Assembly: GCA_037447655.1 (NCBI GenBank)
Contig: JBBHKE010002019.1
Coordinates: 90,428-154,427 of the forward strand
Direction of reading: 5' to 3'
DNA: 64,000 nt
Source of the DNA: Zygnema cylindricum
Taxonomy: Eukaryota > Streptophyta > Zygnematophyceae > Zygnematales > Zygnemataceae
Part shown: piece after piece, positions 54,310-64,000 of the stretch
Numbering within the stretch: the first letter of the stretch is position 1
How the letters are laid out: every line of letters begins with the position of its first letter
The notes under the pieces: model-generated
Databases searched by the model: none
Seen by the model: the letters and a program-made list of their open reading frames with translations, nothing else
Told to the model about the DNA's origin: nothing
Made by a program: the position numbers and the translations under genes

Positions 54310-54425
54310 ACAGCTAAATTTTACGGCTTATTCTTAAATCCTACAGCCTAACCCTAAATCCTACAGCCTAACCCTAAATCATGCAGTCTAACCCTAAATC
54401 CTGCAGCCTAACCTTAAATCCTACA
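54310..54425 (+). repeat. Telomere-like minisatellite, about 20-bp unit
   Basis: Five to six units of CCTAACCCTAAATCCTACAG and variants, containing the plant-type CCCTAAA telomere word, directly precede the Crypton B leader. A shorter array begins Crypton A at 47992. Confidence 0.88.
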
Positions 54426-54600
54426 GTTTTGTATTTCTATTTTTGTATTTATTTTTTTGTTTTTATTTCATCTTTTTTTATTCCTTTACTTGTTTTCTTT
54501 CAACTCTTTTATTTTAAATTAAACTTTTTAAAGGTTTTTCTTATTGTTTTCGTTTTATTATGTTTATTTCTTTTTCTACTTCATAAATTTTTTCTTTTCA

Positions 54601-57600
54601 ATGTTTTCTTGGCGTAAAGGAATTTTCCAAATTTTACCTGGTATTGTATCAAGGCTTACATTTGGAAACTGTCAAAAAATTGTTTATTTAGAAGATGACG
54701 ATAACAATGTAGCAATAAAATACCCCCACAATATACTGAATCAGATAGAGCACAGATCATCAAAGATACATTAAAAAGCGTAATCCAGACACAGAATCAG
54801 CTTATCGAGTTGGTTTAAATCGGTATGCAAATTTTTGGGAGGCACAAGGGCACCCCAATGTAGCTATTACGCCTGATGTGGTTATTGGACTATTAGAGAA
54901 CAACAAAGATAAAAGTTATACCACACTAATACAATGGGTGAAAGGACTCCAAGACTCATATAAAACACAATTAGCCATAAAAGGAGGGGGTGGTGAAAGC
55001 CTTAGAGACAACAATATTATCCAAAAACTTTTACAATAATCTCAACAAAATACATCAATTTTTTAAAAAAATAACCATGAAGACCACCAGGAAGGCATAC
55101 GAGAAGCCTATTCTTTCAAAGATTACAAAGGTTTTTCAACATTTTGGTTGGAGTAAGCCGAAAGAAAGCACAAAGAAAAAAAATTGGGGATGGAACCGTA
55201 CACCAGCATTCAAGTGAGGTATGTATCGATAAAAATACGAAATCTTGTATTCCATGTTTTTGATTTATGTTGTTTTTTACTTTACAATTTATTTTATTGG
55301 GTGTGTTTATTTTAAAATGGGGACAAAAGTTATGTGCAATTTTTATTTTTTTGAGAAGAGTAATACATTATTTTAAAAGGTTCCATTATATTTGTAACAT
55401 TGTCATTTTTTCTGTTTGTGTTATTTTGTTTATTTTTTTGTGATGCAATTTTTGGTTTTTGGGAATAAATATGCATTTTTGTCGAAGGAAGCTTTCACTA
55501 TTTTTGTAACATTATCGTTTTTTGTCTCTTTGATGTTTTGTTTTTGTTTTTTGTAGGGTGTCTCAGTCGTGGCGATGATTCCAAAAATGCTGAGTTAGCG
55601 GATGTTTTTTCGTATGATCTTCCTTATTATGGGCCGAACTAGGGTTATGTTTTGGCGATGGTTACAAGAAATGGGTAAACTAATATAGTAAGTAATCTTT
55701 AAAAACCGGAGCTTTAACGAAATTGTGTATTTTTCTAATATTTCGTACATAACCCTTAACAAATTTTACTAATTTTTTAGGGTTTTTTTTATGGTATTTT
55801 TTATCCGCAGAATGGTCGTGCATAATTTATCGGATGCATGCGCCACTTGGACTTTCTATTTGTCCGATAGGTGTTATGGCCCAACAGTTTTTTTTGGAGG
55901 TGGGAATCAGCTACAAATAAAAACGGAGTTCCCAAATTTACGACGAAACAAACTTGGTATGGGGAACCCTTCACGAAAGGGAGAGTTTTAGCGAAAGATG
56001 AAGAAAGAAAATAAACACCGTTCATGCAGCCTCTCTGTTATAATACACAGTTTCAATACATAAAAAAAACATTCAAAACCAAAAATATTTCCTTATCACA
56101 TAAAACCCATGCTGGACGTGGTCAAGGAGCGACAATGTTGGCAACAAGAGGGTGCGTTTTTGTAAACTTATCATTTGATTTTTATCATGCATTTATTTTA
56201 AATAACCAAGTTTTGTTATGTATGTTCTAATTTTCCAAATTTGATTTTTCTTTATGGTAAATATTTCAGTGCTGATCGAGAAGCCATCAAAGTGATGGGA
56301 CGTTGGACGTCTGACCATTTTTCGTATTCGTATGTCACGGATTTGCCGACGAACATTCTACTTGAAGCTTCTGGCCACGAAAAAAACACCAGAAAATATT
56401 TTCTACCTCGTTCCAAAGTGAAACCCCCTACTACTCTTTGTGCCATGTTTTGGCCGTGGGTCGAAACGGCATATGCTAAGCTGCCAACGGTATGTTTAAA
56501 ACAACTCTCAGACTTTTTTTTGTTTTTTTTTCCATAACTTCATTTTTTTTGTCTTTTCAATTGTTTTTTTCTATATTTTCAATTGGTTTTTCTATGGTTT
56601 CAATTGTTTTTCTTGTTTTTAAGTTATTTTTCATATATATTTTTGGATAATTTGTTTTTCCCTACTTGTTTTTTTTTTTTCCTTTTTTTTTTCCTCTCTC
56701 TGTCGTATTCTTTTTTTGTTTTATATCTAATGAATTATTCTTCTATTAAAAACATACAAACGTTTTTTTGTGCAGAAAAATGCTCGAGCTCCAAAATCTG
56801 AACGGGATTTTAGCGCCCATAATTTTCTTCAAACTATGTTATGGCTAAAAACTGTGTTTTTACAAGATCATGTTTTTTTCCAAGATTTCTTTCTTGATCT
56901 TCCCATCTTCAAACACAAATTGTTCCAATCTCATTTATGGTCGTCGTTTAAAGACGAAGTCAAAAAAACCTGTTTTGAAGCATCACACATGTGGGCTTCA
57001 ATTGCAGATGTCGAAGCGAATGTGCCGATCACTATCTCACAGGTGGGAAAATCTGTTGATTCGTTATTTATGTGGAGTCAAACTTGTGGAAGAAAAATTG
57101 ATTTTATTGCCAAAGAAATCTGTTATGTAAAAGAGACAGTTTCGAGTTTGGAAGACAAAATGTGTTTTATAGATGAGAACTTCAGTGAGAAAATGTGTAA
57201 TATAGAAGAAAAATCAACCCATATTATGTAGATGATGAACGGTCACGGAGAGACGCTCTATGAAAGAGAACCCTTTCAAAATCACAGTAGACCAAATCAA
57301 AACAGACCATCAATCAAAACAGACCATCAAAAGGTGAATCGTCCATGGGAATCGGGACTCCTGAACATAATCGTCTTCAAACTGAAGGCAACCGAAATGA
57401 AACCCATGTAAACACGACAAGAACAATTGAAGAATTTGCACCTCCTCTTCCATCAAAAGAAAACTCAAATCAAGTTTTTTTGATGACACAAATTGGGGCT
57501 CGACTACATATGGTAAAAGATGTGTGGGAAACATATCATGATGGTATAGGTGGACTCCCTTCCATCGCGAAATTGGAAAAAAGTGGATCTAGTTGGAGGA

Positions 57601-57780
57601 AAAGAGAATCTCATAAGTTTTATAATTGGAACGTCATCTTGGTAGAAGTTAAAAGAATAACATAAGTGAATAAAGTATCATTGGGTACGGCATTAGACAC
57701 ATTGCACGATCGTCAATTCGCGAACAAATGGAGTCTGCGCGACATATCGAGAAGATTAGCGACCGAAAACAAAAAATAGT
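54601..57780 (+). pseudogene. Crypton tyrosine-recombinase transposon (YR + Ndc10-like + GCR1_C), decayed
   Basis: Tyrosine-recombinase DNA transposon of the Crypton class. Exon model: 54601-54640, 54756-55218, 55557-55687, 55811-56151, 56270-56489, 56776-57231, then a region to 57780 in a shifted frame. N-terminal helical part: AYRVGLNRYANFWEAQG, LIQWVKGLQDSYK. Catalytic part: LSRGDDSKNAELADVFSYDL (box I Arg), GxTN (Lys lost to a stop), FIGCMRHLD, SHKTHAGRGQGATML (H-x-x-R), KVMGRWTSDHFSYSYVTDLP (Trp and nucleophile Tyr candidates). Then an Ndc10-like part (YFLPRSKVKPPTTLCAMFW, LWLKTVFLQDHVFF). Last, VKDVWETYHDGIGGLPSIA with SWRKRESHKFYNWN matches GCR1_C. In-frame stops: TAA 55037, 55064, 55154, 55676, 55823, 56012, 57663; TAG 55640, 55868, 57229. 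The exon 2/3 junction phase does not fit, so a small exon or frameshift is missing. Confidence 0.88.
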
Positions 57781-58169
57781 TAAATTGAAGTTTGCGGGAC
57801 TTTTTGGGCATCTATTATAAATGTGTTTTTTTTAGCTTTTGAAACTTTGTAGAAACATATAATTTTATTTAAGCTGATTTTTTTAGAAATTCAAACTCGC
57901 GTAATGCGTTTGATTGTAGTTTTATTATTTTAGGCCCTTTGTATGTTTATATTTTATTTGTTTTTTTTATTTAATTTAGTACGAACCCTAAAATTGCATA
58001 ACTTTTTTTTTATTTGATAAAAAAATACATGTAACCTTTAATGTTGTCGAAGCTAATGTTTTTTGTATTCTATTTCACAAAATTTACATTTTAATTAGTA
58101 TTCACAATATTTGCTGTCCAATGTGTTTTTATTATCAAGTAGGATATCGCGTACAAACACTACTTCTAT

Positions 58170-59165
58170 ATGTATATGATTTTATTTTCATTATTTTTAT
58201 CGACAATTACGTTAGGTTAAAAAGTTTTGGTTAATGTTTTTTTGTTTATATAACAAACTATAACTTAAAACAAAACAAATATAGTTTATCTATCACGGTC
58301 GATGAAAAATGTAGTCGTTGTGTTTATCAAACTTAATACGCTTGAAACATTGTAAGATAGAAAAACAATAAACATCGATCGCGGGGGTAAAATTTGTTAT
58401 ATTGTTCGTTTTGTGATACTACAAAACAAAATAGAAGCAACGACTAACCATTTGCATCCTTTATTTGGTTTTTTTTTGTTATACATGCGTTTTGTCAAAT
58501 ATTTAATCGGATATTTCATTATTTTTATCAACGATTATGTTAGATCAAAAAAATTTAGTTAATGTATTTGGTATATACAACAAACAATAACGTAACAAAA
58601 ACGAAATACAGTTTCTCTATTATGGTCGATAAAAAATGAAGTCTTTTTATTTTGTTTATGGTCGATAAAAAACGAAGTCGTTATATTTTGTCAAACTTAA
58701 TAGGTTTGAAACATTGTAAGATACAAAAATCATAATATCGATAGTGGGAGTAAAATTTCTACAGTTTTTCTTTTTGTGGTACTATGAGAGAAAATAAAAG
58801 CAACGGCTAAATATTATCATCGTTTATTTGGTTTTTGTTTTATAAATGCCTTTTGTCGAATACTTAATCCTGTATTTCATTATTTTATCAACAATTACGT
58901 TAGTTCAAAAAGGTTTAGTTAATGTTTTTGATTTATCTATAACAAACTATAACTTAACACAAACCAAATAGAATTTCTCTATGATGGTCGATTAAACATG
59001 TAGCCGTTGTGTTTATCAACCTCAATAGGCTTGAAACATTGTAAGATAGCAAAAACGATAGCATCGACCGTGGGAGTAAAATTTGTTCTATTTTTCGTTT
59101 AGTGATACTGTAAAACAAAATAGAAGCTCGACTAACTATTCTCATCGTTTATTTGGTTTTCTTTT
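58170..59165. repeat. Satellite of about 330-360 bp, three units
   Basis: Anchor GCTTGAAACATTGTAAGATAG occurs near 58333, 58700 and 59025. Units share TTTTTATCAACGATTATGTTAG, GTAAAATTTGTT and CTATGATGGTCGAT. The second unit has an extra ~40-bp internal duplication. Confidence 0.9.
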
Positions 59166-59170
59166 TGTTA

Positions 59171-59895
59171 TAAATGCCTTTTGTCCAAGATTCCAATGTA
59201 TTTTTTTTAGCATTTGTGTTATATTATATATAAATGTTGTATTATATTACGATTAATGCATAACAATATATTTAATTGAGCAACATTAAAAATATATTGG
59301 CGAAGGGGACCAAAACAATAATTAATTAAAACAGCCTTATGGCCGCTAACGACCAACCGACTAGCCGCCAGCTAATTGAGTGATTAACTACTCTATTTTA
59401 AGTAGCAACGTATCGAAGAGATCGACGACATAGGCGTAATGGTAACGTAGCGACAATGGGGAGCACGTTATTTTTTTATTTTTTATTTATTTTTTGGGAC
59501 GCCTTCGTGCGCTGGGTTTTTAGGGTTTTTTAGGGTTAAATGCCTTTTGTCCAAGATTCCAATGTATATTTTTTAGTATTTGTGTTATATTATATATAAA
59601 TGTTGTATTATATTACGATTAATGCATAATAATATATTTAATTGAGCAACATTAAAAGTATATTGGCGAAGGGGACCAAAACAATAATTAATTAAAACAG
59701 CCTTATGGCCGCTAAGGACCAACCGACCAGCCGACAGCTAATTGAGTGATTAACTACTCTATTTTAAGTAGCAGCGTATCGAAGAGATCGACGATATAGG
59801 CGTAATGGTAACGTAGCGGCAATTGGGAGCACATTTTTTTTTTTGGGACACCTTCGTGCGTTGGTTTTTATTGTTTTTTGTTTTAATCGCGCTTT
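59171..59895. repeat. Satellite of 366 bp, two units
   Basis: TAAATGCCTTTTGTCCAAGA begins units at 59171 and 59537. Both run through GGCGAAGGGGACCAAAACAA, GCCTTATGGCCGCTAA and GACGCCTTCGTGCG-like text with a few percent difference. Confidence 0.92.
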
Positions 59896-60235
59896 GACAT
59901 CGCCCGCCGCGAAAGCACCTATTAATCCGTTTGCGTCCTCCCGCGAGTCGTCGTACGCCGCCAGCTAAGACAGGTATACCTGGCCCGGTGACGTCTTCGC
60001 GGGCCAATTCGAAATATGTCGAACCGGCATCCGCGGGAGTCTCCGCGAGGTTATCCGACAGCCGACGTTATTCTCCTCGACCCTCCGCGAGTCTCCTCGT
60101 TTCGGCCTGTACCGGCCGTCTGCCGCCGTTTGCTCTCCGCGCGAAGCAGTCTACCGCTAGGTGGTTAACACGCCCGAGTTCAAACATCCGGAAGGGCACA
60201 TTTTTGTCAAATTCTGTGTGTCTGAGCCTATCTGA
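59895..60235. other. GC-rich island
   Basis: About 340 bases clearly richer in GC and CpG than the surroundings (CATCGCCCGCCGCG, CTTCGCGGGCC, CTCTCCGCGCGAAG). A 118-codon frame spans it but resembles no family. CTAGGTGGTTAACACGCCCG followed by GAGTTCAAAC is faintly tRNA-like. Confidence 0.45.
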
Positions 60236-60439
60236 CAGGCAGCCATGGCCGCCTTCTCTCCGCCTTCTCTCACTATCTATCAGATAGCACACGATTGCAA
60301 GAAAATTAAGTACAGACCATGTACAAATGACATTTTTTAAGCATTGCACGACATAAAAAAACGCGCGCGAAATAGTGTGACGTTTCAACGTCTCTTTTCG
60401 AAAATGTCCGTAGATTTTTGATGAAGAGACGTACAAGTT

Positions 60440-60690
60440 CAGTGATATTTCAGTTCAGTTTACTAAACAGAAAGTACCAATAACTACGACATATCTTTTC
60501 CTCCATTTCCGTACATTTCTGTAAAAAAACCGTACATATTACGGAAATATTGTACTTTTCTTGTAAATTGTCAGTTTCAGTTTACAGTAGACGTTTTTTT
60601 GCGATTTTCAAAATCGTCACGAATAACACGTTTCTATCGTAAAATTTGAAAAAATCGCACGATTTGAACAACACTGCTTGATGCTGCAGA
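60440..60690. repeat. Dispersed repeat, inverse of 26720-26945
   Basis: CGTACATATTACGGAAATATTG, CGTCACGAATAACACG and AAATCGCACGATTTGAACAAC match the 26.7-kb repeat in reverse orientation. Confidence 0.6.
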
Positions 60691-60707
60691 CGATTTACAT
60701 TTTATAT

Positions 60708-61209
60708 CATAGTTCAAAAGTAGGCGTTTTTATGGTAGGCCTTTGGTAGGCGCACAAACCTTGGCACAAAACTTGCGTAGAGTAGGAATACTGTATGTGT
60801 GTGCGTTTGTGCACACTCTTGTACGAACTTACGAATATGACGTATGATCGTAGTACAGCGCACGCCGCCGGACGATTTTTTTTTGCGAACTGACACGGCG
60901 TAGGATGAGTTGTGTTATGGGCTTTTCATGTGATCGTCTTAGATCGCTAATTTGATCAGCGACCTTCCGATCTTCCAAATCTGACGGTTTAAATTAGAAA
61001 AACCTCAAAACTCACATTTTTTTTTGTCCGAATGTTTTTCAAAATTTAGACATGACGTCTAATTCTCTATCGATCGATGTGCAACTCAACCCTGTTACTA
61101 TTTTTTTTCATTCTGCGACCAATACAATATGGGTCTTAAGGTCATATTGTATGTTTTACATACAATAGGCATATTGTATGGGCCTACTTTCACCTACTTT
61201 TGAACTATG
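60708..61209. mobile_element. TIR element of the CATAGTTCAAAAGTAGG family, unit 1
   Basis: Starts CATAGTTCAAAAGTAGGCG and ends CACCTACTTTTGAACTATG; 502 bp. The inner right half has the dyad TCATATTGTATGTTTTACATACAATAGGCATATTGTATG. Confidence 0.85.
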
Positions 61210-61227
61210 TTTTATATTGGTCCACAA

Positions 61228-61499
61228 CATAGTTCAAAAGTAGGCGTTTTTATGGTAGGCCTTTGGTCGACGCCTTTATCGTAAGTTCTGTTATGGACTT
61301 TTCATGTGATTTCTAGATCGTTAATTTGATCAGCGACCGTCCGATCGTCAGAATCTGACGGTGTAAACAATTTTTTTTGGTCCGAATGCTTTAATTGGTC
61401 CGAATAGGTGAATACAATATGGGTCTTAAGGTCATATTGTATGTTTTGCATACAATAGGCATATTGTATGGGCCTACTTTCACCTACTTTTGAACTATG
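61228..61499. mobile_element. TIR element of the CATAGTTCAAAAGTAGG family, unit 2
   Basis: Same ends as unit 1; 272 bp. Eighteen bases after unit 1. Confidence 0.88.
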
Positions 61500-61507
61500 G
61501 TCCACAG

Positions 61508-61813
61508 CATAGTTCAAAAGTAGGTGTTTTTATGGTAGGCCTTTGGTCGGCGCCTTTATCGTAAGTTGTGTTATGGGCTTTTCATGTGATTTTCTTGGAT
61601 CACTACTTTGATCATCGACCGTCCGATCGTCCGAATCTGACGGTGTTAATAAAAGTTTTTGGTCCAAATGTTTTAATTGGTCCAATTTTTGGTCCGAACG
61701 TTTTAATTGGTCCGAATAGGTCCGAATACAATATGGGTCTTAAAGTCATATTGTATGTTTTGCATACAATAGGCATATTGTATGGGCCTACTTTCACCTA
61801 CTTTTGAACTATG
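61508..61813. mobile_element. TIR element of the CATAGTTCAAAAGTAGG family, unit 3
   Basis: Same ends; 306 bp. Eight bases (GTCCACAG) after unit 2. The same GTCCACAG follows unit 3, so the repeat unit includes flanking DNA. Confidence 0.88.
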
Positions 61814-62954
61814 GTCCACAGTGATTGGGACACGTCACCTACAATTATTAGTTGCTGAACCTTAGATTATTATTTTTTGAAGAAACAGACTTGAGAAAAT
61901 CAGCAATGTTTCTTTCCAAAATGTTTCTTCGTGTTTGGACGTCATATCACTTGATCAGAAGTAAGATCTCGGGTCTCATTTCGATATATAAACTGTAGAG
62001 TTCCTATATTTTGACTTGTAATTAAAAAAAAAATCAAAAAATAAAGACCGTCGTACAATTTATTCACCTTTAAGAATGCCCTTTCCTCAGTTCTTTATAG
62101 ACAGTATCATTTTCCTCATACAAAGTCCACATAATAATTTCCATCATCACCAGTGACATCATCTTTGCTTAAACGAAAAGCCGTTTCTCCTTTAATATTG
62201 AACATTATGACAAAAAAAAACTCTTAAAAACACTAGAAAACCCTAAAAACACTAAAGACCCTAAAAAACACTAGAAAACCCTAAAATATCAGCATCATCA
62301 CATATGTTCTAAATACATGGATGATGTGATCCTCATAATTAACGTGAAACGGAACGCTAACATAAAAAGATTAACATGTATAAACTGTGGTTTCCGGTTT
62401 CTAGAGCTTCTAAGCTGCAAATTTAACTAACAAAACCTATATTGTAAAAACATTTACAAAACTGTTCATTCAACCTCGGCCCCAATTTTGGCTTTTATTT
62501 GGAAAAACGATTGAAATCGAGTCCCATTGTGCCCTCTGTGAAACAACATCCGAAGTTGAACCATCTCCTCCTCTCGTTGTTGTCCTTCTGTATCCGTAAA
62601 ATAGAACGGAAAAAACAACAAAACAAAACAACAACAACAACAGCAAAAAACAACAACAACAAATTAAAAAACAGCGTAAGTTGAAACGGAACGGCAAGGA
62701 ACAGGATGGAACAAAACGGAAGGTTACAGAACAGAACAGTTAACGGAGGCAAATTGAATGAAAAATAAACGAAGCAAAGAAACAGAAAGAATGGAGTAAT
62801 ATAAAACAGAAGAAGTTAAACATAGCAAAAAAATACTAAAAGAAGGGATCAATAAAAATCACAACAAATATTTGAATCGCTTAATATCGTTCCCCGCACA
62901 CCCACAAACATTTCACGAGAACTCGGTCACTGACCCGCTGGTAAATGAACAAGT

Positions 62955-63170
62955 CGACAACTGAAAAACAACACTCAAAAACAGAAAAAACGACACTCAA
63001 AAACTGAAAAAAGGACACTTGAAAACTAAAAAAAGGAAACTTGAAAACTGAAAAAACAACACTTGAAAACTGAAAAAACGACACTTGAAAACTGAAAAAA
63101 CGACACTCGAAAACTGAAAAAAAGACACTCCAAAAACTGAAAAACGACACTAGAAAAACTGAAAAAGGTG
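62955..63170. repeat. GAAAACTGAAAAAACGACACTT minisatellite
   Basis: About nine units of 20-22 bp. The minus-strand frame through it is a repetitive Phe/Ser/Val artefact. Confidence 0.93.
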
Positions 63171-64000
63171 TGACCACCCACCGTGTAACAAAAATTTGTA
63201 ATTTAAACCTCCCTCGAAATGGCTTCGCCATGTCGCACTCATAATCGCCGAAACTTCATGTTGTTTACCGGCTTTAAGAATCGGCTGAAACTCCAATCCC
63301 CAAAATCAATAAAAATAAATAATTAATAGTAACTACATGATTTACTACATCATGAACCGTTATTTGAGTAAATAAATTATAAGCATGTGGTTTATATTAA
63401 GGTTACTAATTAATTCTAATTCAGTTCCAAATGACAAGGCTGTTTTTAAACCGTTTAAAGAATCACCGTTAGGGAAAAGAAAACAGTTAGTATTATGAAA
63501 ATGTTTTGTGGTCAGAGGGCAAAAAAGGACGAATTCGAATTTGTATTATTACAGCCAAAAACGATTCACAGTGTAAAGGTACATGTTAACAGCTTTCAAC
63601 AACAGAACCAATAAAAACTAACTTCAATTCCGTACGGAAAATATTAACTTTTCAGTGTTGGGGACAAGTCTCATCAATATACTTTCAACATTATCTTTTC
63701 TAATTCTTCCCGTTCTTTGCTCTTCTGTTTGAGGTCTCCTTTTATCTCTCATGTCTCTCCCTGTTCTCTCTATTTTTGTTCCCTGCCCTACACTTAGGGC
63801 AGAAGGAAAATTTATTTTGCCGGTTGTCATCATAGTTAAGGAGGAAATGGAAAAAAAGCTAATTGGAAATGGATATCCATTTTCAAAATTTCTGTGCTCC
63901 ACTTGTTTTTGCATTTTTCTACTTTTCGGTTTCCATTAACATTGTTGAACGTGTTACGAATAATGTGAACCCGACAGGGAACAGGGAAGGAAATGGAAAC

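Larger units (their letters stand above)
57781..64000. other. Right flank, no recognised gene
   Basis: The region consists of satellites and TIR elements listed separately, with AT-rich filler. Open frames in it are repeat artefacts. 61820-62220, 62300-62950 and 63240-64000 hold nothing I can identify, apart from a minor CCCTAAAAACACTA repeat at 62225-62290 and a GATTCACAGTGTA MITE end near 63550. Confidence 0.55.

Noticed and set aside
62225-62290. Telomere array
   Set aside because: CCCTAAAAACACTA units are irregular and few. They are an interstitial simple repeat, not a chromosome end.
62881-63231. Phe/Ser/Val repetitive ORF
   Set aside because: It is the GAAAACTGAAAAAACGACACTT minisatellite read on the minus strand.
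1-64000. CRISPR arrays, bacterial operons, rRNA or intact tRNA genes
   Set aside because: The tandem repeats lack repeat-spacer structure and cas genes, the genes are split by introns, and only a degenerate tRNA-like module was found inside LTRs.

Overview
The window looks like nuclear DNA of a green-lineage (Viridiplantae) eukaryote with a large, AT-rich, repeat-filled genome. A streptophyte alga or early-diverging land plant fits best, but the species cannot be named from sequence alone. Four split nuclear genes are recognisable: the plant-type AP endonuclease ARP, a CXXC zinc-binding CZIB/UPF0587 homologue, a plastid MGDG synthase (MGD), and the plastid RNA-binding NAD(P)-fold protein CSP41b. 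Introns are GT-AG and exon phases match across every assembled junction of ARP, CZIB, MGD and CSP41b. These genes use the standard code: Gln is CAA/CAG, and the stops are TAA or TGA.

Layout. 1-2761: no recognised gene. 2762-6628 (-): ARP, with its C-terminal exons not found. 6.7-10.9 kb: no gene. 10929-12899 (+): CZIB, three coding exons. 12.9-15.97 kb: no gene. 15972-25140 (-): MGD, nine coding exons plus a second identical copy of one exon. 25.1-33.5 kb: transposon graveyard with TA-flanked TIR elements, PIF/Harbinger-like elements, an LTR-gag fragment and a hAT-like MITE. 33502-40560 (-): CSP41b, its first exon not found. 40.6-45.0 kb: a pseudokinase fragment abutting a 3'-truncated Copia element. 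45.0-47.9 kb: nested Harbinger-like elements and minisatellites. 47.99-53.07 kb: a Crypton fragment split by a gag-only LTR retrotransposon. 54.6-57.8 kb: a nearly full-length, intron-containing Crypton with tyrosine-recombinase, Ndc10-like and GCR1_C regions, decayed by nonsense codons. 57.8-64 kb: satellites and TIR elements, no gene.

Two things stand out. First, the Crypton has the domain architecture known from fungal Cryptons, inside what appears to be a plant-lineage genome. Second, all four host genes carry tandem copies of their own exon edges inside adjacent introns or 3' flank, often with the splice site preserved, giving arrays of decoy donors and acceptors. In MGD a whole phase-0 exon is duplicated, with the breakpoint inside a hAT-like MITE.

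MGD and CSP41b both act in plastids (galactolipid synthesis; RNA metabolism) and ARP may also be plastid-targeted. Nothing in the sequence suggests they are co-regulated.
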